DNA of 64,000 nucleotides from Paraperibacillus esterisolvens (GCF_046237625.1 NZ_CP143545.1:1240001-1304000), one strand, 5' to 3'. Shown: positions 17,657 through 26,368, numbered from the stretch's first letter. Notes: generated by a model from the letters alone, not told the origin. Numbers and translations: made by a program.

Positions 17657-17825
17657 AATTAGTATAGATACAGAATTCTTTCTTTAAGCTCCTATAAAGG
17701 ACTCTCAACATATTTACGCTCCAGGCAGTGGATTATAGTAAAGAAATCAGCTTTCCAGCCGAAATAGTATATAGAAGAAAGTACCGGGAAGCTGCAGCTG
17801 ACCGGCAGGCATGGAGGCTGAATAT

Positions 17826-18731
17826 ATGGATTCAAATAAAGGTATATTGCTGGAGAGCGGCACAAACGAGATAGAAGTAGTTGAATTTGGAATTGGGGCT
17901 ATTAAATTCGGCATCAATGTCATTAAAGTCAAAGAAATTATAAAACCTGTGTCTGTGACACCGATTCCCCGTTCACACCGGCACGTTGAAGGGGTCATCG
18001 AGCTTAGGGGAGAAGTCCTTCCCATCATTGATGTAGCGGTTGCGCTTGGTCTGCCGCCATCACAGACGCCGCATGATGATAAATTTATCGTGGCAGAATT
18101 CAATATGCAAAAGACGGTTTTCCATGTGCATTCCGTCACCCAGATCCACAGGCTGTCATGGGAGGCTATCGAAAAACCAACTGGACTCATGCAGGGCCTC
18201 GAAAGCCAGATAGTAGGCATGGTAAACCTTGAAGGCAATATGCTGATGCTTTTGGACTTTGAAAAGATGATTGTTGACATCAATCCGGATTCCGGTATCC
18301 ATGCAGGCAGGCTGAAGCATGTTGAGGCCCGGGACAGGTCAGATAAAAAGGTAATAGTTGCCGAGGATTCAGCACTTTTAAGAAAGCTGATAGAAGGAAC
18401 CCTTCTTGAGGCCGGTATCCAGCAGGTGAAATTCTTTGAAAACGGCAGTGATACACTTGCTTATTTAGAGGCCCTGGAGAAAGAGGGCAAAAAAGTTGAA
18501 GCAGAAGTCGACCTGCTCATCACTGATATCGAAATGCCGAAAATGGACGGTCTTCATCTGACACGCAGGATCAAAACAAGTGAAGCCTTCAAACAGCTTC
18601 CTGTGATTATCTTCTCTTCTTTGATTACAGAAGATCTCCGCCATAAAGGAAAGATGGTAGGTGCAGACGCGCAGGTGAGCAAGCCGGAAATAGGCAGGCT
18701 GATTGAATATATGGATGAGCTGATCCACTAA
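17826..18731 (+). CDS. cheV: Chemotaxis coupling protein CheV
   Basis: The 301-residue protein has an N-terminal CheW-like domain (about 12-155; VIELRGEVLPIIDV, VGMVNLEG) and a C-terminal response-regulator receiver with phospho-acceptor Asp in LLITDIEMPKMDG. CheV couples chemoreceptors to CheA and adapts when phosphorylated. The frame opens at 17811, but GGAGG lies 8 bases before the ATG at 17826. It precedes the HD-hydrolase gene by 7 bases, so the two are probably co-transcribed, which is not the usual cheV context. Confidence 0.93.
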   Translation: MDSNKGILLESGTNEIEVVEFGIGAIKFGINVIKVKEIIKPVSVTPIPRSHRHVEGVIELRGEVLPIIDVAVALGLPPSQTPHDDKFIVAEFNMQKTVFHVHSVTQIHRLSWEAIEKPTGLMQGLESQIVGMVNLEGNMLMLLDFEKMIVDINPDSGIHAGRLKHVEARDRSDKKVIVAEDSALLRKLIEGTLLEAGIQQVKFFENGSDTLAYLEALEKEGKKVEAEVDLLITDIEMPKMDGLHLTRRIKTSEAFKQLPVIIFSSLITEDLRHKGKMVGADAQVSKPEIGRLIEYMDELIH

Positions 18732-18747
18732 AGACAGGATGGATTCC

Positions 18748-19299
18748 ATGAATCAATTGATCGTAAAAGCAGAGCGGTTTGCAAGATCAGCTCATCAGGG
18801 GCAGATCAGGAAAATAAGGGGCACACCTTATATAGAGCATCCCTTGAATGTTGCTGAGATACTCCGGAGCGCACATTTTGCAGAAGAAGTAGTGGCTGCA
18901 GGACTGCTCCATGATGTGGTGGAGGATACTTCAGTCACCATTCAGGAAATTCAGCTTGAATTTGGACCGGAAGTTGCCAGGCTCGTTGCCGGCAATACAG
19001 AGGAAAAGAACCTCACCTGGGAAGAAAGAAAAATGCATACGATACAAAGTGTAAGGGTAGCCGGCATAGAGCTGAAGGCGCTGGTGGCGGCTGATAAGCT
19101 TGATAACCTGAAAAGTATTATCAGTAATTATGATGAATATGGGGATGCTGTGTGGTCCCATTTTAAAAGAGGCAGAGATAAACAGTACTGGTATTACTCG
19201 AATGTTTCACGAGCGATACTGGACCATACATCTCATGAAGAGGTTCCCGGGTACTTCTATGAATTAAGGGAACTTGCCGAATGCATAAAACCATCCTGA
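18748..19299 (+). CDS. Small HD-domain hydrolase, MESH1/RSH hydrolase-like
   Basis: The sequence AHQGQIRKIRGTPYIEHPLN, GLLHDVVEDT and ADKLDNL gives the H...HD...D metal motif and matches the hydrolase half of RelA/SpoT proteins, known as a stand-alone enzyme in MESH1-type small alarmone hydrolases. It may remove pyrophosphate from (p)ppGpp or act on NADPH as MESH1 does; this is family inference. ATG 18739 is also in frame, but AGGATGG fits better upstream of the ATG at 18748. It lies 16 bases after cheV. Confidence 0.8.
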   Translation: MNQLIVKAERFARSAHQGQIRKIRGTPYIEHPLNVAEILRSAHFAEEVVAAGLLHDVVEDTSVTIQEIQLEFGPEVARLVAGNTEEKNLTWEERKMHTIQSVRVAGIELKALVAADKLDNLKSIISNYDEYGDAVWSHFKRGRDKQYWYYSNVSRAILDHTSHEEVPGYFYELRELAECIKPS

Positions 19300-19464
19300 A
19301 ATACCTGCTCGCAGCCCATGCATGAAAAGGAACCTGAAAAGAACAGGAACAAATACAATAAGGCAGTGGAGCGGAGTAAGGTGCTGGCAGGAATGCCAGC
19401 AAAATCCATGATGATCATACCGGGCTGGAGGAAGTCTTTTGATACAAGCAGCTCCGCCCCTTTT
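19295..19464 (-). repeat. Post-terminator intergenic repeat, copy D
   Basis: On the minus strand the head is GGGCGGAGCTGCTTGTATCA, the core is a perfect hairpin GCTGGCA-TTCC-TGCCAGC and the tail is CATGGGCTGCGAG. It is the longest copy. It starts 7 bases beyond the T-tract of the ykyB terminator, in the same orientation, and fills the convergent gap between the HD-hydrolase gene and ykyB. Confidence 0.7.
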
Positions 19465-19470
19465 CCAAAG

Positions 19471-19512
19471 AAAAAGATAAGGAGCCCTTTACATAGGGCT
19501 CCTTATCTTTTT
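19471..19512 (-). terminator. Long perfect terminator overlapping the end of ykyB
   Basis: An 18-bp perfect stem (AAAAAGATAAGGAGCCCT with its complement) around a 6-base loop. The last codons and the stop of ykyB lie within the 5' arm. T-runs occur on both sides. Confidence 0.9.
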
Positions 19513-20018
19513 GGTTTGGGGAAAGAGACATCTCCGCCAAGGAATGAGGAAGAGAAGCAGTCAGGTGTTTTTGGCTGAGGAACCCTTCTTTGGGTCCGGC
19601 TGTTTTTTTTCTCCGGCGGTTTCTTGGCATGGTTGATGCCTAAATAATCCTGGAGGATGCTCCTCGCCTTGGACAGTGACAAATGGGCTTTTGGATTTCT
19701 TTTGCCGGAAAGGCGGCTACCTAAATGGGGAAGGGATGTTTTATCCTCCCTGGTTGGAGGCAGGTGAAAAATATAATCTCCGCATTCTACAATTACATCT
19801 GACTGCTGACGTGAAAAACGCGGATTATCAGAAAAGTGGAGACCCACTTTCTTGGCTTTCCCTTCCTGCATCAGCTGATCTAACGCTTTTTGTTTGAGAT
19901 GGTAAAGGTTTTGGGGCTTCAACGCTGTCTTGGCATGCTTGTTGACGACAAAGATGGCCTGGGCTAAGGTTTGGAAGGAAACCGAAGTGCCCGGCTTGCC
20001 CTGATTGGGCTGGCTCAT
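19503..20018 (-). CDS. ykyB: YkyB family protein
   Basis: The 171-residue basic protein has the features of YkyB: LAQAIFVVNKHAKTA, HLKQKALDQLMQEGKAKKVG and LGSRLSGKRNPKAHLSLSKA, with a Pro/Lys-rich tail. YkyB is conserved in Bacillaceae next to cheV, with no assigned function that I know of. Position after cheV matches B. subtilis. AAAGGAGA is 6 bases before the ATG. It is likely a single-gene unit. Confidence 0.88.
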   Translation of the reverse strand: MSQPNQGKPGTSVSFQTLAQAIFVVNKHAKTALKPQNLYHLKQKALDQLMQEGKAKKVGLHFSDNPRFSRQQSDVIVECGDYIFHLPPTREDKTSLPHLGSRLSGKRNPKAHLSLSKARSILQDYLGINHAKKPPEKKNSRTQRRVPQPKTPDCFSSSFLGGDVSFPKPKR

Positions 20019-20201
20019 ATAAATCTCCTTTCAGTTCCAAATATTTTTTGACATTTATTATAACATTTTCTAATGGAGAAAAAGAGATGAACTTTTGCAT
20101 TGAATAGGCTTAAGTCTAATCTCCTTATCATGTCATCTTCGTTTTGCCCTATATGTATCGAACTTAAACTTAAAATCCTGAATTAGATAAAAGATATAAA
20201 T

Positions 20202-20238
20202 ATTCTTCAGCCCGATTTAAGGGGAGGGGCTGAAGAAT
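20202..20238 (-). terminator. Terminator-like hairpin after the tyrosine-rich small gene
   Basis: ATTCTTCAGCCC pairs perfectly with GGGCTGAAGAAT across a 13-base loop. On the minus strand the following bases are T-rich (ATTTATATCTTTTATC) but not a pure T-run. Confidence 0.6.
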
Positions 20239-20252
20239 CCTCATCAGATTGT

Positions 20253-20456
20253 CTAATAATAGTAATAGGGGGGCACTGGCAGAGCCGGGTATACAGGATA
20301 TGGATAAAAATAGGGTCTGTTAAACAGCAGGGGGCCGATGGCAAGGCCGGCTGCAAATGGAAGCAGCGGAAAAAAGCGCTCATCGTTTCCCTGTTCCTGT
20401 ACAAGGGGAGCCGGCGGCCGGCCGTATTGCAGGTAATCTGTTTGTTGATAATACAA
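20253..20456 (-). CDS. Small Tyr/Pro-rich protein, spore-coat-like composition
   Basis: The 67-residue protein begins MYYQQTDYLQYGRPP, has a central hydrophobic stretch (FAAGLAIGPLLF) and ends in a Pro/Tyr-rich tail (YPYPVYPALPVPPYYYY). This composition is common in small spore-associated or coat proteins of Bacillaceae, but I cannot name a family. AGAGGAAG is 8 bases before the TTG start and a hairpin follows the stop. A longer overlapping frame in another phase (20207-20461) looks like a shadow. Confidence 0.65.
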   Translation of the reverse strand: MYYQQTDYLQYGRPPAPLVQEQGNDERFFPLLPFAAGLAIGPLLFNRPYFYPYPVYPALPVPPYYYY

Positions 20457-20572
20457 AGCAACTCTTCCTCTCTATAACTGCATGTACACCTGTGAAAAGA
20501 TGTCTATCCTAAGCTATAATATGAGATGCAGGCCTATATGGAGCCTGTCATGAGAGTATTAGGAGGGGGATC

Positions 20573-20929
20573 ATGCTTAAGAGTATAGCGGCCGCAGGCT
20601 TCGGCGGTGCGGCCGGGGCCATGGCGAGGTTCTGGCTCCAGCAGGGGGCGGCTGGACCTGCAGGCACATTAACTGCCAATATACTGGCGAGCCTCCTGAT
20701 TGGATATTTAAATGGATTACAAATCAAAGAAAAAAAACCTGTGCTTCTAATCTTCCTGGGCACAGGTTTTTGCGGGGGCTTTTCGACCATGTCCACCTTT
20801 TCAAAGGAAGTCTGCTCATTATTGTTCGACGGTGGTCTGTCCGGGCTTTTATATATCGTATCCACAGCGGTGCTGTGTATAGGTTCGGCTCTCCTTGGGT
20901 ACTCGGCAGCAGGAAAGGCGGTGAATTGA
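20573..20929 (+). CDS. crcB: Fluoride exporter CrcB/FluC, first subunit
   Basis: A four-helix 118-residue protein with the family signatures GGAAGAMARF and GFCGGFSTMSTFS. CrcB/Fluc proteins form dual-topology dimers that export fluoride. Bacilli often carry two adjacent paralogues that form a heterodimer, as here. AGGAGGGG precedes the ATG. I looked for a fluoride riboswitch in the 110-base upstream gap and did not find its conserved motifs. A TATAAT is present at about 20515-20520. Confidence 0.93.
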   Translation: MLKSIAAAGFGGAAGAMARFWLQQGAAGPAGTLTANILASLLIGYLNGLQIKEKKPVLLIFLGTGFCGGFSTMSTFSKEVCSLLFDGGLSGLLYIVSTAVLCIGSALLGYSAAGKAVN

Positions 20930-20930
20930 A

Positions 20931-21305
20931 TTGGATTATCTTTCAGTGGCAATAGGTGGGTTTTTAGGATCAATTGCACGATTCCTGGCTGGGATGTCGT
21001 TTCTTGCCCGGCGAAAGTCATCCATACCTCTTTCCATTGCCGCAATCAATATAGCAGGCTGTTTCTTGCTTGGACTTGTCCTGCCATTTTTAGAAGGCTC
21101 AGGGCAGCACTTCATTTTGTTTGCCTCCGCTGGGTTTTTAGGCTCTTTTACAACCATGTCGACTTTCAGCCTTGAAGCAGCTCAGCTGCTAAGGGAAAAC
21201 AATCTGAAGGGCTTTGTGCTGTACATCATCCTCTCACTTGGCGGCAGCCTCCTGGCCTTTTCAATCGGCCGCATGATAGGCATGTATCTGTCAAAGATAC
21301 TTTAG
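20931..21305 (+). CDS. crcB: Fluoride exporter CrcB/FluC, second subunit
   Basis: A 124-residue paralogue of the preceding gene with GGFLGSIARF, NIAGCFLLG and GFLGSFTTMSTFS. The TTG start lies one base after the first gene's stop, with AGGAAAGGCGGTGA upstream, so the two are tightly coupled. The subunit pair is expected to be the antiparallel heterodimeric fluoride channel. Confidence 0.93.
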   Translation: MDYLSVAIGGFLGSIARFLAGMSFLARRKSSIPLSIAAINIAGCFLLGLVLPFLEGSGQHFILFASAGFLGSFTTMSTFSLEAAQLLRENNLKGFVLYIILSLGGSLLAFSIGRMIGMYLSKIL

Positions 21306-21470
21306 AATCAGGGAAGTATTTTTATTTTCTTATTTTTGCTGTGCATAATGAAAATTCGTTGTAAAATGACAGTATACAAAAACTAACAAAATACGGAATT
21401 ACTTCCACTGTATCTGTTCTTCCATCAGACTGGGGACACATACAGCGGCATTCCTTAAGGTGCTGACATT

Positions 21471-23585
21471 ATGGATTCATTCAATAATTATCTCAATAAA
21501 TTACATACAAACGGAAGCGGTAACATGGATACAATCCTTCTCGAAATTATGTTCCGGCATGTAAAAGATATGCTTTTTATCATGAAGGTGGAAGGAGCAG
21601 GTCAATTCCGGTACTTGTTTGCCAATGAAGTGGCTCTTGAACGTGCCGGCCTGAACGATGGAAGCATTGGCAGGCTGATTCAGGATGTGGTGTCTTTTGA
21701 AAAGTCCCATGAGCTCATCCGCCATTATAATCAGGTCCTGGAAACCGGGGAGGCGGTGTATTTTAAAGATTCCGGCATCTCATCAAGCGGCAGGCGGTTT
21801 TTTGGAGAATCCATTCTGACGCCGGTGGGTGAAGCAGCCGGACCGGTTCAGTATATTGTCAGTGTGACAAGGGATATCACAGAAGCGGTGCTTGAAAATG
21901 AAAAGCTGATAGAAAGCCAGGATCGGTTCCGGTCGCTGATTGATCATAATATGGATTCTATCTTTACACTGGATGAAACCGGTAATATTCTAAATGTGAA
22001 TCCCGCCGCATATAAAATCACCGGCTTCAGCGGGATGGAACTGAACATGAAGAAGTTTGCTTCATTCTTAAGTGAGGAAGATCAGGAGAGCTTTAAGGCA
22101 TTATTCAGCGGTTCAATGAAAGGCGCTGCCATGGAGTCGATTGATCTCTGTTTCATTGAAAAGGGAGGCTCCGGCATCTCAGTCCATATCCGGACAGTTC
22201 CGATCATTATTGCAGGGCAGGTGAAAGGCCTGTATATCATCTTGAGAAATATTACTGCCCAAAAGGACAATCTGGAAACTATAAAATATATGGCTTATCA
22301 TGACCAGCTGACCGGTCTGATGAACAGGACGGCACTCATACGTGATATAAATGAAGCAATTGCCGAGGCGAGCGCCCCTGCAAAACAGATTGCCATCTAC
22401 AATATAGATCTTGACAGATTCAAGTACCTGAATGATTCCCTTGGACATAACATCGGTGATGCCCTTCTCAAGGAAGTGGGCAGGAGGCTTTTGACCATCA
22501 GGGATTTTGACTACAAGCTATACCGGCAGGGCGGAGATGAATTTACCGTCCTGCTCAGCCACAGCAGTAAAGAGGAAGCAGAGCAGTTTGCTGTTGTGCT
22601 GTTCAACCAGTTTGGTCTGCCCTTTACACTTCGGGGCCAGGATTATTTTATTTCCCCAAGCATTGGGATAAGCATGTATCCGCTTGATGGGATAGACAGC
22701 GAAACCCTATTAAGGAAAGCAGACGGTGCCCTCCATAGGGTGAAGGAAAGAGGCAAGGCGCATTTTCAGTTTTTCAGCAAGGATATCCTTCTTCATCAGC
22801 CCAATATTGTTGTGATGGAGTCTAATCTTAGAAGGGCCATTGAGAAGAAAGAATTAAGCCTTTATTATCAGCCGCAAATCAATCTTGCCACCAATCAGAT
22901 TGAGAGCCTGGAAGCATTGCTTCGCTGGCATAACCCTACCCTGGGGTACGTTTCCCCGGCTGAATTCATTCCGCTGGCGGAAGATACGGCACTGATTGTC
23001 CCGATAGGGGAATGGGTGCTTGAGGAAGTGTGCAGACAGATTGTGGAGTGGGATAGTAAAGGACTGCCGGAAATAAAAGTGGCAGTCAATCTCTCGCCGA
23101 AACAATTTCTGCAGCCTCAGCTTGCCGAAAGGCTGAATGAGGTGATCAAGAAGTATGAAGTGAGTCCTGCGAGGCTTGAAATCGAAATAACGGAAGGTGC
23201 TATCCAGAATACTGTGGAGAGCCTTGAAATCGTAACGAAGCTCAAGGAGATCGGCCTGTCCATTTCAGTGGACGACTTCGGGACCGGATATTCTTCCTTA
23301 AGCTATTTAAAACAATTCCCGCTGGATACCTTGAAGATCGATCAGTCCTTTGTCAGGGAAATCCTTTATGACAGGAAGGATGCAGCCATCATTACAACCA
23401 TCATCCACCTGGGGCAGAGCCTCGGTCTTGAGGTGATAGCGGAAGGCGTTGAAGTGCCTGAGCAGGCAGGTTTCCTCAGGGAAGCAAATTGCCAGAAGGG
23501 ACAGGGTTATCTGTTTTCAAAGCCAATGCCCCCCGTTGAGATTGAAAAAGCGCTGCTGACGAAAAAGAACTTCACACTTCAATAA
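21471..23585 (+). CDS. PAS-PAS-GGDEF-EAL c-di-GMP signalling protein
   Basis: The 704-residue soluble protein has two PAS domains (about 20-140 and 148-265), a GGDEF domain with intact GGDEF in YRQGGDEFTVLL, and an EAL domain with intact ESLEALLRW, LEIEITEG, SVDDFGTGYSS, LKIDQSFV and VIAEGVE motifs. Both cyclase and phosphodiesterase activity are possible; which dominates cannot be read. The PAS domains suggest control by redox, ligand or protein contact. It is alone in its transcription unit, with AAGGTG before the ATG. Confidence 0.93.
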   Translation: MDSFNNYLNKLHTNGSGNMDTILLEIMFRHVKDMLFIMKVEGAGQFRYLFANEVALERAGLNDGSIGRLIQDVVSFEKSHELIRHYNQVLETGEAVYFKDSGISSSGRRFFGESILTPVGEAAGPVQYIVSVTRDITEAVLENEKLIESQDRFRSLIDHNMDSIFTLDETGNILNVNPAAYKITGFSGMELNMKKFASFLSEEDQESFKALFSGSMKGAAMESIDLCFIEKGGSGISVHIRTVPIIIAGQVKGLYIILRNITAQKDNLETIKYMAYHDQLTGLMNRTALIRDINEAIAEASAPAKQIAIYNIDLDRFKYLNDSLGHNIGDALLKEVGRRLLTIRDFDYKLYRQGGDEFTVLLSHSSKEEAEQFAVVLFNQFGLPFTLRGQDYFISPSIGISMYPLDGIDSETLLRKADGALHRVKERGKAHFQFFSKDILLHQPNIVVMESNLRRAIEKKELSLYYQPQINLATNQIESLEALLRWHNPTLGYVSPAEFIPLAEDTALIVPIGEWVLEEVCRQIVEWDSKGLPEIKVAVNLSPKQFLQPQLAERLNEVIKKYEVSPARLEIEITEGAIQNTVESLEIVTKLKEIGLSISVDDFGTGYSSLSYLKQFPLDTLKIDQSFVREILYDRKDAAIITTIIHLGQSLGLEVIAEGVEVPEQAGFLREANCQKGQGYLFSKPMPPVEIEKALLTKKNFTLQ

Positions 23586-23620
23586 AAAAGGAGCAGCAGC
23601 CTCATGGGCTCTGCTCCTTC
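23583..23620 (-). terminator. Terminator of ykuE
   Basis: AAGGAGCAGAG and its complement form the stem, followed on the minus strand by six T (CCTTTTTTATT). It could also weaken readthrough from the GGDEF-EAL gene on the plus strand. Confidence 0.75.
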
Positions 23621-23643
23621 ACTATTTCACCCAAGCAAGAAGA

Positions 23644-24501
23644 TCAGTGTTTCCTCTCCAGTTCAAATATGGTAATCTCCGGCCTTGACAGTACCCTATA
23701 GGGAAGCCGTGTGGTTCCCAGCCCCCGGTTTACATAAAGTTTGACAGAACCGATGTCATAGAAGCCCTCGATATATTTCTCCGCGAATGGGGGTTTAACC
23801 AGTGCGCCCGCAAATGGAATCTGCACCTGCCCGCCATGACTGTGGCCGCTCAGCTGAAGATGAACCGGAAACGCGGAAATATCGTCTGCGAGGTCGGGCG
23901 CATGTGACAGATTAATATGATACCTGCCTTCTGCCCGGTCGAGCGCCCGGTTTAAATCCGGTCTGCCAAGCATCGGTTCGTCAATCCCGGAGATGCAGAT
24001 AGAGTCGCCATTTAAAAGTTTTACTATCCTGTAATCATTTTTTAAGACCGTAAAGCCAGCCTGCTTCATTATGTTTTCATAGATATCTGTACCATAGCCC
24101 CCGTGGTCATGGTTGCCATATACGCAGAACTTCCCAAGGGGGGGATTCAGCGAACTCAGCACCGGTATGATATCTTCCTGATGTGCATACTCATTTGGTG
24201 CATCCATCAGATCCCCTGTGAAGAAAATCATATCAGGCTGGAGGCTGCTGATCTTCTTCACAGCCGCCTTAAGGTCATTGAGCTGGAACTGAAAGCCAAT
24301 ATGGGTGTCGCTGAATTGAACAATCTTTATACCGCCAAACCCCCGCGGGATCAACTTATGGCTGATTTTATATGAATTAACCTCAAGCCATCTCGGTTCA
24401 ACCTCCTCAGCATAATATTTGCCGCCCGCACCTGCTCCGGCTGCTGAAAGGAGGACTCCCAGACTGGACTTCAAAAAAGACCTTCTTGTCCACTTTTTCA
24501 T
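23644..24501 (-). CDS. ykuE: Tat-exported metallophosphoesterase YkuE
   Basis: The N-terminus MKKWTRRSFLKSS carries the twin-arginine motif RRSFLK before a hydrophobic stretch, so folded export by the Tat pathway is expected; B. subtilis YkuE is a known Tat substrate found at the cell wall. The phosphoesterase motifs are all present: FSDTHIG, GDLMDAP, YGNHDHGG, NLSHAP and GHSHGG. Its 285-residue length fits. The gene is transcribed alone, convergent with the GGDEF-EAL gene. Confidence 0.92.
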   Translation of the reverse strand: MKKWTRRSFLKSSLGVLLSAAGAGAGGKYYAEEVEPRWLEVNSYKISHKLIPRGFGGIKIVQFSDTHIGFQFQLNDLKAAVKKISSLQPDMIFFTGDLMDAPNEYAHQEDIIPVLSSLNPPLGKFCVYGNHDHGGYGTDIYENIMKQAGFTVLKNDYRIVKLLNGDSICISGIDEPMLGRPDLNRALDRAEGRYHINLSHAPDLADDISAFPVHLQLSGHSHGGQVQIPFAGALVKPPFAEKYIEGFYDIGSVKLYVNRGLGTTRLPYRVLSRPEITIFELERKH

Positions 24502-24662
24502 CTAATCAACCTATCTATACAATTGAATTTTTACTCATAAATAGTAACAAAAACACCCGTGAAATAATAGCCATAACCCCAAGCCAAAATCTGCAAACCC
24601 CTTCCATTTTGGACTATTTCCCAGGGGACTGTCGCTCATTTCCCTTATTCAAAGAAAGGGGA

Positions 24663-24691
24663 TTGTCAAGGCAGGGGTTTGTTCTTATAGT
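24663..24691 (+). promoter_or_regulatory. Sigma-A type promoter for the GNAT gene
   Basis: TTGTCA and TATAGT are separated by 17 bases, 33 bases upstream of the GTG start. An outer inverted repeat, CAAACCCC...GGGGTTTG, spans roughly 24596-24682. Confidence 0.65.
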
Positions 24692-24723
24692 ATATGTAGA
24701 AAGAACAGACGGGGGTTATATGT

Positions 24724-25209
24724 GTGATTATTAGAGATGCAGTGGAGTGCGATCTGCCGTTTTTGCTCGATATTTATAATGAGGCAATCAGGAATACGGC
24801 AGCGACGTTTGATCTTAAGGAGCAAACTCTCGCAGAGAGGCAGCAGTGGTTCAGCAAGTATGGGAAGGATTATCCGCTTTTAGTGGCTGAGATCGATGGC
24901 AGGGCAGCGGGGTATTGTTCTTTGTCGCCCTTTAGGGAAAAAGAAGCATACAGGCAGACCGTAGAGATTTCAATTTATATAGATGCTGTGTATAGAGGAA
25001 GAGGCGCCGCAGGCAGACTTATGGAAGCTATCATTGAAAAAGCAGGGAGCGCCGGGTTTCACGTCATTATCGCCGGAATTACCGCCGGCAATGACACCAG
25101 TGTAGAAATGCATAAAAAATTTGGATTCCAATATGCAGGCTGCTTCAGGGAAGTTGGTTACAAATTTGATCAATGGCAGGATGTTCTATTTTATCAGCTG
25201 ATATTATGA
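24724..25209 (+). CDS. GNAT N-acetyltransferase, phosphinothricin-acetyltransferase-like
   Basis: The 161-residue protein has the acetyl-CoA loop YRGRGAAGRLM, the NDTSVEMHKKFGF segment and the ending FREVGYKFDQWQDVLFYQ typical of the YwnH/Pat subgroup, which acetylates methionine sulfoximine, phosphinothricin or related amino acids. GGGGG is 8 bases before the GTG start, and a good promoter lies upstream. It is a single gene between ykuE and fadH, absent from that position in B. subtilis, so probably an accessory gene. Confidence 0.85.
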   Translation: MIIRDAVECDLPFLLDIYNEAIRNTAATFDLKEQTLAERQQWFSKYGKDYPLLVAEIDGRAAGYCSLSPFREKEAYRQTVEISIYIDAVYRGRGAAGRLMEAIIEKAGSAGFHVIIAGITAGNDTSVEMHKKFGFQYAGCFREVGYKFDQWQDVLFYQLIL

Positions 25210-25250
25210 CCAATTTTTAATAGGCGGGAAGTTGGTCCCGTTGGTATAAG

Positions 25251-25282
25251 ATCCGGCAGAAATAAGAGAGCCGGGTTTTTCT
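25251..25282 (+). terminator. Weak terminator after the GNAT gene
   Basis: TCCGGC and GCCGGG pair across a 12-base loop followed by TTTTTCTTTT. Confidence 0.5.
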
Positions 25283-25330
25283 TTTGCCATTTTTGTTAGA
25301 AAATTGAGAAAATAAATGCTATCATTGAAA

Positions 25331-25348
25331 TGAATGACTATTCATCTT
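25331..25348. promoter_or_regulatory. FadR-type operator upstream of fadH
   Basis: TGAATGACTATTCATCTT matches the remembered B. subtilis FadR consensus TGAATGANTANTCATTCA at all fixed positions of the first 13-14 bases, with mismatches only at the right end. It lies 19 bases before the fadH ATG. FadR represses fatty-acid degradation genes until long-chain acyl-CoA binds it. Confidence 0.7.
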
Positions 25349-25366
25349 TTGGAAGAGGGGTTTAGA

Positions 25367-26131
25367 ATGAAAGATAAAGTGATCATCATCACTGGAGGAT
25401 CCAGCGGTATGGGGAAGTTCATGGCTAAAAGGTTTGCGGATTCAGGTGCAAATGTAGTCATTACCGGACGGAATCCAGAGCGGCTTGAGCAGGCAAAGGG
25501 TGAAATAGAAACGGGAGAAGGCCGAGTACTTACCATCCAGATGGATGTGAGGGAAGTGGAGCATGTACGGCATATGGTTGAAAAAACATTGGAGACATTC
25601 GGTACGATTGATTTCCTGGTCAATAATGCGGCAGGGAACTTCATATGCCCGGCTGAAAAATTGTCGCCGAACGGCTGGAAATCTGTCATAGACATTGTCT
25701 TGAATGGAACCTTCTATTGTACAAGCGAAGTAGGGAAATACTGGATTGAAAAAGGAATCAAAGGCAGCATCATCAATATGGTCGCAACATATGCCTGGGG
25801 AGCAGGAGCCGGGGTCATACATTCGGCGAGCGCCAAAGCAGGAGTGCTGTCCATGACCCGTACTCTCGCTGTTGAATGGGGCAGCCGGTACGGAATACGG
25901 GTGAATGCCATCGCACCGGGTCCGATAGAAAGGACTGGAGGAGCGGAAAAGCTTTGGGAATCGGAAGAAGCTGCCAGGAGAACACTGGACAGTGTACCGC
26001 TTAAGAGGCTTGGTACTCCTGAAGAGATAGCCGGATTGGCGAGTTACCTCTTCTCACCCGAAGCCGGATATATAAACGGTGAATGCATAACCATGGATGG
26101 AGGACAGTGGCTCAATCAGCATCCCTTCTAG
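25367..26131 (+). CDS. fadH: 2,4-dienoyl-CoA reductase, SDR type (YkuF/FadH)
   Basis: The 254-residue SDR has TGGSSGMG, NNAAGNFICPAEKLSPNGW and IAPGPIERTGG, the features of peroxisome-type 2,4-dienoyl-CoA reductases. It reduces 2,4-dienoyl-CoA so that unsaturated fatty acids can enter beta-oxidation. The usual YxxxK is SASAKAG here, as in this SDR subgroup, where the Tyr is not conserved. GAGGGG lies before the ATG at 25367 and gives the family N-terminus. The FadR-like operator upstream supports the role. Confidence 0.9.
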   Translation: MKDKVIIITGGSSGMGKFMAKRFADSGANVVITGRNPERLEQAKGEIETGEGRVLTIQMDVREVEHVRHMVEKTLETFGTIDFLVNNAAGNFICPAEKLSPNGWKSVIDIVLNGTFYCTSEVGKYWIEKGIKGSIINMVATYAWGAGAGVIHSASAKAGVLSMTRTLAVEWGSRYGIRVNAIAPGPIERTGGAEKLWESEEAARRTLDSVPLKRLGTPEEIAGLASYLFSPEAGYINGECITMDGGQWLNQHPF

Positions 26132-26368
26132 AAAGTTACTGTGTGCTCATTGGACCTGCCGCTTTTTTATACATAAACCGGCCGGTTGAAGCTTTAGTAT
26201 CACTCCGGCTGCAAAATTTCCACATAGCATCAGCCTTCCATTGGATATATATTTTTATGATAAGCAGTATAAGACACCACTAAGTTTGTTGGCGGGAGTA
26301 TTCATTTTATTGCCTCCATGTCATCTGGTGGTAAAATAAAAAAAAGATTCTTGGTTGGAGGGGCTGCT

